Assembly (NCBI GenBank): GCA_028824575.1
Contig: JAPPDN010000441.1
Span: 1-9,336, forward strand
From: Candidatus Poribacteria bacterium
GTDB taxonomy: Bacteria > Poribacteria > WGA-4E > WGA-3G
Direction of reading: 5' to 3'
DNA: 9,336 nucleotides
In this document: piece by piece, positions 6,227-9,336 of the stretch
Position numbering within the stretch: position 1 is the stretch's first letter
Layout: the number at the start of each line of letters is the position of its first letter
The notes under the pieces: generated by a model
What the model saw: only the letters and a program-made list of their open reading frames with translations
Databases searched by the model: none
What the model was told of the DNA's origin: nothing
Program-made: the position numbers and the translations under genes

Positions 6227-7570
6227 TTAGTTGTTTTGTTTCTGCGTCCGATTTTTCTTCTTTGAACTGCACGCACGGCACAACACCTGAAGATTATCAG
6301 GCGCATCGGTGCCCCCTTTGGATTTGGCTATCACATAATTGACTGTCATACTACGAAACGGAAATAACGTTTGACAGCCGTTACATTTACCCTCTTGGAT
6401 TCCAAACAGTGAGCGTTTATAGGTTTGATTCTGTTTGGAAAGTTTAGGTTCATCCTTTCGGTGAATGATCGACTTGGTAATACCGTTCTGTTCAAAACGC
6501 GACTTAACCAATTCATAAGATTTGGGACTTAAATCAATCCCTATCCATTGGCGTTTTAACCGCTCAGCAGCTACACACGTAGTAGCACATCCACAGAAGG
6601 GGTCAAGCACCGTATCGCCAGGATTGCTGCTCGCCCCAATAATTCGTTCTAACAGTGCAAGCGGTTTCTGTGTCGGGTATCCAATCCGCTCTTTACTTCT
6701 GGCTGTTAAGTTTGGAATATCGACCCAGATGTTATTCAGTCTTTTGCCTTTTTGTTCGTCAAGATACCGCTTATAGCGTGGCACATTTCCGGGACGCGTC
6801 TGAACGATACGTCCTGCTTCAATTTCCTTGCGCATGCGATCTTCTGCCCAGCGCCATGTTCGGACGACTCCCATGACCGCATACGTCAAATGAGAATCGG
6901 GATCGTGGTTCTGAGCAGTTACAGAAGTGAGTGAAAAGCGTCGTCCCGTTTCCGGTTCAACACAATAATACTGACGTTTGGTTTTCTCATCCAAATTCGC
7001 CAGGTCATACGGAATCGTGACTGCTTCAACGTTCCAGACATACGTATCGCTTTTTGAATATCGGAAGATAATGTCGGAATCTCGTGCCAACCCCTTTTTG
7101 AGGTTTCCCTTGGTGGTTATTGCCCGTTGCCAGATAATCTCATTTCTAAAATTTTCTTTCCCAAAAACGCTATCCATCACCATTTTGAGGTAGTGGCTGG
7201 CGTTATCATCACAGTGGAGATAGAGTGTCCCGGTCAGTTTGAGGATGCGGAACATCTCCAGCATTCGGATGCTCATCATGATGAGATAGGCTTTCATGGA
7301 CTTCCCGTGACTAAACTCAGTCGCACTGATGGCATGATAAAGTTCGGGTTCCCTATCCGCGAGTTCACCGTGAGATGCGTTATCTAAATCCTCCAATGTC
7401 CAGAAATCTTTGAACGTTGCCCCTGCGGCTTCGCTCCCGACTGGTGCTTCAAAGGTCCGGTTGGAATTGAAAGGCGGATCCAGATAAATCAAGTCAATAG
7501 AATCTGTGTCAAGCCCTCGAAGTACATGAAGATTGTCATTTTCAAAGATAGTTCGGTTCTTGACCTTCAT
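6227..7570 (-). CDS. Site-specific DNA methyltransferase (beta-class) fused to a degenerate HNH domain
   Basis: The product has 447 residues. The N-terminal region is an amino-methyltransferase (N6-adenine or N4-cytosine) of the PF01555 type in beta order. The catalytic motif DPPF is at 31-34, a GTLYLHCDD block at 114-122, YPTQKP at 308-313, and the S-adenosylmethionine-binding VLDPFCGCATT at 321-331. All of these look intact. A basic linker (about 370-388) leads to a C-terminal HNH-like zinc domain, with C396/C399 and C431/C434 as ligands, SKGGTD at 417-422 and DNLQVLC at 425-431. Where HNH nucleases normally have the catalytic Asp-His, this protein has N411-Y412, and the usual Asn after the last zinc Cys is S435. 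DNA methylation is likely; cleavage is doubtful. No specificity subunit or restriction endonuclease is adjacent, so it behaves as an orphan methyltransferase. It sits between two secreted-protein genes, with a hairpin repeat upstream. Confidence 0.92.
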   Translation of the reverse strand: MKVKNRTIFENDNLHVLRGLDTDSIDLIYLDPPFNSNRTFEAPVGSEAAGATFKDFWTLEDLDNASHGELADREPELYHAISATEFSHGKSMKAYLIMMSIRMLEMFRILKLTGTLYLHCDDNASHYLKMVMDSVFGKENFRNEIIWQRAITTKGNLKKGLARDSDIIFRYSKSDTYVWNVEAVTIPYDLANLDEKTKRQYYCVEPETGRRFSLTSVTAQNHDPDSHLTYAVMGVVRTWRWAEDRMRKEIEAGRIVQTRPGNVPRYKRYLDEQKGKRLNNIWVDIPNLTARSKERIGYPTQKPLALLERIIGASSNPGDTVLDPFCGCATTCVAAERLKRQWIGIDLSPKSYELVKSRFEQNGITKSIIHRKDEPKLSKQNQTYKRSLFGIQEGKCNGCQTLFPFRSMTVNYVIAKSKGGTDAPDNLQVLCRACSSKKKNRTQKQNN

Positions 7571-7591
7571 CCTATTTCCTACAATACTGTG

Positions 7592-7620
7592 TGTAGGCGT
7601 GCTTCGGAAGCGCGCCTACA
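7592..7620. repeat. 29-base hairpin repeat (element A), between the LamG and methyltransferase genes
   Basis: Thirteen-base arms (7592-7604 and 7608-7620) pair around a 3-base loop, with a single G-T wobble. On the minus strand the arm opens TGTAGGCGCGCTT. It lies 33 bases after the LamG stop (7653) and 21 bases before the methyltransferase start (7570). It could end or attenuate LamG transcription, but no T-run follows it. Its sequence aligns with the hairpin at 8725-8752, with compensating changes. Confidence 0.7.
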
Positions 7621-7652
7621 TATAATGAAATGAAATGGACAGCATATTGGTC

Positions 7653-8441
7653 CTACCGTCGTGCTTTGATAGCACCCCACGTCGCAGCGAGTTTTCCGTT
7701 CGGGTCAACAGCGAGTCCTGTTTCAGCCTTGAAATTTTGATTGACTTCGGCTTCCTCGAGGACTCGGTTATAGACGCTGAATTCGTCAATGATACCTGTG
7801 AACACCCCGAATTCACCATCCGCTCTTCCATCTAAGCCGATGAAGACGTGATTTTCCCAATCGTCTTCCGGGAATTGGGCAAGATTGAGTACCCCTTTGC
7901 CTGTTGCTTTACCATCGACGAAGTATTGGACCGCACTATCCTCTGGCACACCCGTAACAGCGATGTGGTGCCACTTATTATCGGCAATGTTTTCTGTGTC
8001 TTCAACATTGCCCACCCAACCCGTGTCGAGATTAAGCACTCCATTGCGAACCCACAAGGTTTTGGGACCCTTATCGTCGGTACCGGGACCCCCTGTTTTG
8101 GCAAAGATTACCCCCGGACCACTACTGTCGGTCTTAATCCATGCCGACCATGTGAAATCAACATTGAAATCAAATTCTTCAGGCGAATCAATTTCGACGA
8201 AGTTCGCTTCGTTTCCATCGAACTCCAACGCATCACCGATTTTACCGGTGACCTTTTTTAGGTTACCCTTGATGGTTCCATCATAATTGCCTGTCCCATC
8301 TGTGACGGTTTTTCCGCTGATCTTGTTTGCATCGAAACTCCAATAACTGACCAATCCGTCCTCGATGATTTGGGCGGGAAGGTTCGTTGCGATGAGACTG
8401 ATAGCCAAAATTAGTATCACAAAGTTAACTTTTCGTAGCAC
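7653..8441 (-). CDS. Secreted LamG-domain (concanavalin-like jelly-roll) protein
   Basis: The product has 262 residues from a GTG start at 8441. The start is chosen because AAAGGAG (8450-8456) sits 8 bases upstream and because it opens a signal peptide directly (MLRKVNF, hydrophobic ILAISLIATN, then LPAQ around 21-24). The upstream in-frame ATG at 8507 would add 22 residues before the signal and lacks support. The mature protein is one LamG/laminin-G-like domain: GLVSYWSFD at 29-37, GDALEFDG at 69-76, FTWSAWIKTD at 96-105, KWHHIAV at 156-162, VQYFVDGK at 171-178 and GIIDEFSVYNR at 216-226. Such domains bind glycans or proteins outside the cell. There is no enzyme domain. The final residues, LAVDPNGKLAATWGAIKARR, are nearly the same as the tail of the CBM9-like protein despite unrelated folds. 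It starts 69 bases after the stop of the small membrane-protein gene. Confidence 0.9.
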   Translation of the reverse strand: MLRKVNFVILILAISLIATNLPAQIIEDGLVSYWSFDANKISGKTVTDGTGNYDGTIKGNLKKVTGKIGDALEFDGNEANFVEIDSPEEFDFNVDFTWSAWIKTDSSGPGVIFAKTGGPGTDDKGPKTLWVRNGVLNLDTGWVGNVEDTENIADNKWHHIAVTGVPEDSAVQYFVDGKATGKGVLNLAQFPEDDWENHVFIGLDGRADGEFGVFTGIIDEFSVYNRVLEEAEVNQNFKAETGLAVDPNGKLAATWGAIKARR

Positions 8442-8449
8442 AATTAAAT

Positions 8450-8456
8450 CTCCTTT
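8450..8456 (-). promoter_or_regulatory. Ribosome-binding site selecting a GTG start for the LamG gene
   Basis: AAAGGAG on the minus strand is 8 bases before GTG at 8439-8441. It is the strongest Shine-Dalgarno nearby and decides for GTG over the upstream ATG at 8507. Confidence 0.72.
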
Positions 8457-8510
8457 GATTCGTAGAAAGTATGGGAAATTTGCAAGCGAAATGCCATAAA
8501 GCGGCACCTT

Positions 8511-8678
8511 CTATCCATTGAAAATCTTCCTGAGAATTAGGAACGCACCGCCGACAACAATGATAAACAGCGCGACAGAAAAGACGAAGGCAAAAATTAC
8601 TTGCAAAATTTGGAAGAGAATCAGGATACATACAACAAAGATAAATATCCCGAATAACACGAGTAAAATCTTTCCCAT
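8511..8678 (-). CDS. Small hydrophobic membrane protein, 55 residues
   Basis: An ATG at 8678 opens a 55-codon frame ending in TAG at 8511-8513. The product is almost entirely hydrophobic: MGKILLVLFGIFIFVVCILI, a short polar break around Q23/Q26, a second stretch IFAFVFSVALFIIVVGGAFLIL, then a basic end RKIFNG. This fits two transmembrane helices with the positive charges at both ends on the cytoplasmic side. No clear Shine-Dalgarno is visible, which lowers confidence. The clean hydrophobic pattern, basic ends and position in front of the co-directional LamG gene argue that it is real. I do not recognise a family; such small proteins often modulate membrane complexes, but nothing here identifies a partner. 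Confidence 0.6.
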   Translation of the reverse strand: MGKILLVLFGIFIFVVCILILFQILQVIFAFVFSVALFIIVVGGAFLILRKIFNG

Positions 8679-8724
8679 ACGTTAATGAATATGCGAACAG
8701 TAACCTCTATGTCAGTTTCATACC

Positions 8725-8752
8725 CGTAGGTGCGTTTTGTAAACGCATCGGG
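8725..8752. repeat. Hairpin repeat (element B), related to element A
   Basis: A 7-bp perfect stem, TGCGTTT (8731-8737) with AAACGCA (8741-8747), encloses a 3-base loop, and the stem extends less perfectly outward to about 8725-8752. It lies in the 175-base gap between the second dehydrogenase (stop 8854) and the small membrane-protein gene (start 8678). The rest of that gap holds one further short stem, GCGC with GCGC at 8804-8816, and no gene. It aligns with the minus strand of element A over its full length. Confidence 0.6.
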
Positions 8753-8853
8753 CAGCTATTTCATATCTACCCACCCGGCTGTTAGTGATGAGTTCTTCTA
8801 ATAGCGCGTTTTGCGCATTTCCCAAACTTTTAGTTAAACAGCAGGAGTTCTGA

Positions 8854-9198
8854 TTATGGTGTTGCGCGTCGTTTACCGCCATCCATATAAAGTGCGGTCC
8901 CAAACATATAGGAACAGGCTTCAGAGGCTAAGAATGTCACGACATTCGCGACCTCTTCGGGTTCCGCGATGCGACCCGCGGGAAGTTCTTGTCCGAGTGC
9001 TTCTAACAACTCCTCAACATCGCGTCCTTCGCGCTCGGCTCTCGCGCCTTGTTGCGTGCGTGCGCGACCGGTATTGGTCAATCCCGGACAAACGGTGTTT
9101 ACCAAAATACCTTCCCCCGAAACAGCATCGGAGAGTGCGCGTGTTATGTTCAGAATAGTGATATTGGCAGCACCGGTAGGTATATTCCCCCGAGTAGG
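8854..9198 (-). CDS. Short-chain dehydrogenase/reductase, C-terminal half only; broken at the 5' end
   Basis: The frame ends at TAA 8854-8856. Going upstream it encodes the C-terminal half of an SDR: RGNIPTGAANITILNITRAL, then ILVNTVCPGLTNTGRA, then PAGRIAEPEEVANVVTFLASE and a final GTALYMDGG. These are the alpha-5/beta-6 region, the conserved N.VCPG segment and the usual SDR C-terminus. In place of the usual YxxxK this reading has TGAAN, common in divergent SDRs; the Tyr/Lys and Rossmann nucleotide-binding half should lie further upstream. Homology stops at about 9193-9198. Beyond that the frame stays open but reads as a Pro/Arg/Cys-rich sequence unlike SDRs, and the DNA becomes GC-rich. The gene is therefore truncated by a junction, biological or artefactual. 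An apparent TTG start at 9105 is internal and should be ignored. Confidence 0.8.
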   Translation of the reverse strand, partial: PTRGNIPTGAANITILNITRALSDAVSGEGILVNTVCPGLTNTGRARTQQGARAEREGRDVEELLEALGQELPAGRIAEPEEVANVVTFLASEACSYMFGTALYMDGGKRRATP

Positions 9199-9336
9199 AC
9201 TTGTGCCTGCACATCGGGGAGGCGAAGGACGCGTTCGGCTGCAACATGTCGCACTGCCTTGTCGGCGCCGGCTTCATCGGCCTCGTCGAGAACCCGACGA
9301 TGAACCAGTTCTCCCACGGCCAGCGCCTCTACGAGC
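9198..9336 (+). CDS. Fragment of an unidentified protein in GC-rich DNA, open at both ends
   Basis: After a TAG at 9195-9197 the plus-strand frame is open to the right edge, with no start codon of its own at the left. From codon TTG at 9201, 44 of 45 third positions are G or C, including ATC, GGC, CTC, GTC, TTC and GCC runs. This is strong evidence that this frame is the coding one and that the DNA comes from a high-GC genome. Readable parts are CLHIGEAKDAFGCNMSHC, then LVGAGFIGLVENP, then TMNQFSHGQRLYE. I do not recognise the family. The Cys/His cluster CNMSHC could bind metal or cofactor, but that is speculation. Other genes in this window do not show this codon bias. Confidence 0.68.

Noticed and set aside
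2287..7570. A working restriction-modification or defence island made of the type ISP remnant and the methyltransferase
   Set aside because: The type ISP part is truncated without a start or nuclease domain, the HNH domain has lost its catalytic residues, and unrelated genes lie between them on the opposite strand.
8442..8507. Upstream ATG (8507) as the LamG gene start
   Set aside because: It would put 22 extra residues before the signal peptide and has no Shine-Dalgarno; the GTG at 8441 has AAAGGAG at the right distance.
8804..8816. GCGC-GTTTT-GCGC stem as an intrinsic terminator of the second SDR gene
   Set aside because: The stem is only 4 bp and no T-run follows it on the minus strand.
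9199..9336. Continuation of the SDR frame (minus strand) through the right edge as the N-terminal half of the dehydrogenase
   Set aside because: The frame is open but reads Pro/Arg/Cys-rich with no Rossmann or NNAG motifs, while the plus strand shows the near-total G/C third-position pattern of a real gene.
1..9336. CRISPR array, tRNA or rRNA genes, intact insertion sequence
   Set aside because: No regularly spaced direct repeats, no cloverleaf or rRNA-like segments, and no transposase-like frame were seen on either strand.

Overview
The window looks like a piece of an uncultured bacterium of the Candidatus Poribacteria type, probably from a metagenome or single-cell assembly. That placement is inference. 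It rests on the mix of small secreted LamG and CBM9-like proteins, a DUF6785-type multi-membrane protein, short-chain dehydrogenases, an orphan beta-class DNA methyltransferase with an HNH tail, and a type ISP restriction remnant. Base composition is moderate up to about position 9195. The last 140 bases are abruptly GC-rich and look like DNA from another genome.

Layout. Positions 1-297 (minus) hold the start of an exported protein that runs off the left edge. A 211-base divergent spacer carries promoters for it and for an acetoacetate decarboxylase-family gene (509-1357, plus). That gene converges, with 3 bases between, on a short-chain dehydrogenase (1361-2197, minus). The dehydrogenase has a near-consensus promoter whose -35 box lies inside a perfect 14-bp palindrome. 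Next come two decayed or interrupted genes on the plus strand: the C-terminal specificity domain of a type ISP restriction-modification enzyme (2287-2724) and a small two-helix membrane protein interrupted by an in-frame TGA (2917-3324).

From 3321 to 8678 everything is on the minus strand. In transcription order it is a 55-residue membrane protein, a secreted LamG protein, a DNA methyltransferase-HNH fusion, a secreted CBM9-like protein, and the 642-residue DUF6785-type membrane protein. Two hairpin repeats of apparently one family and a 128-bp imperfect palindrome lie between these genes. The right end has the C-terminal half of a second short-chain dehydrogenase (8854 to about 9198, minus), cut off where the GC-rich plus-strand reading frame starts.

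There is no clear multi-gene pathway. The decarboxylase and the dehydrogenase could act on related 3-oxo acids. The LamG and CBM9-like proteins are both exported and, despite unrelated domains, end in nearly the same C-terminal tail. That tail is the best candidate for something undescribed, perhaps a sorting or anchoring signal. The restriction-modification material looks like remnants: an intact methyltransferase with an apparently inactivated HNH domain, and a truncated type ISP enzyme. I see no tRNA, rRNA, CRISPR array or intact insertion sequence.
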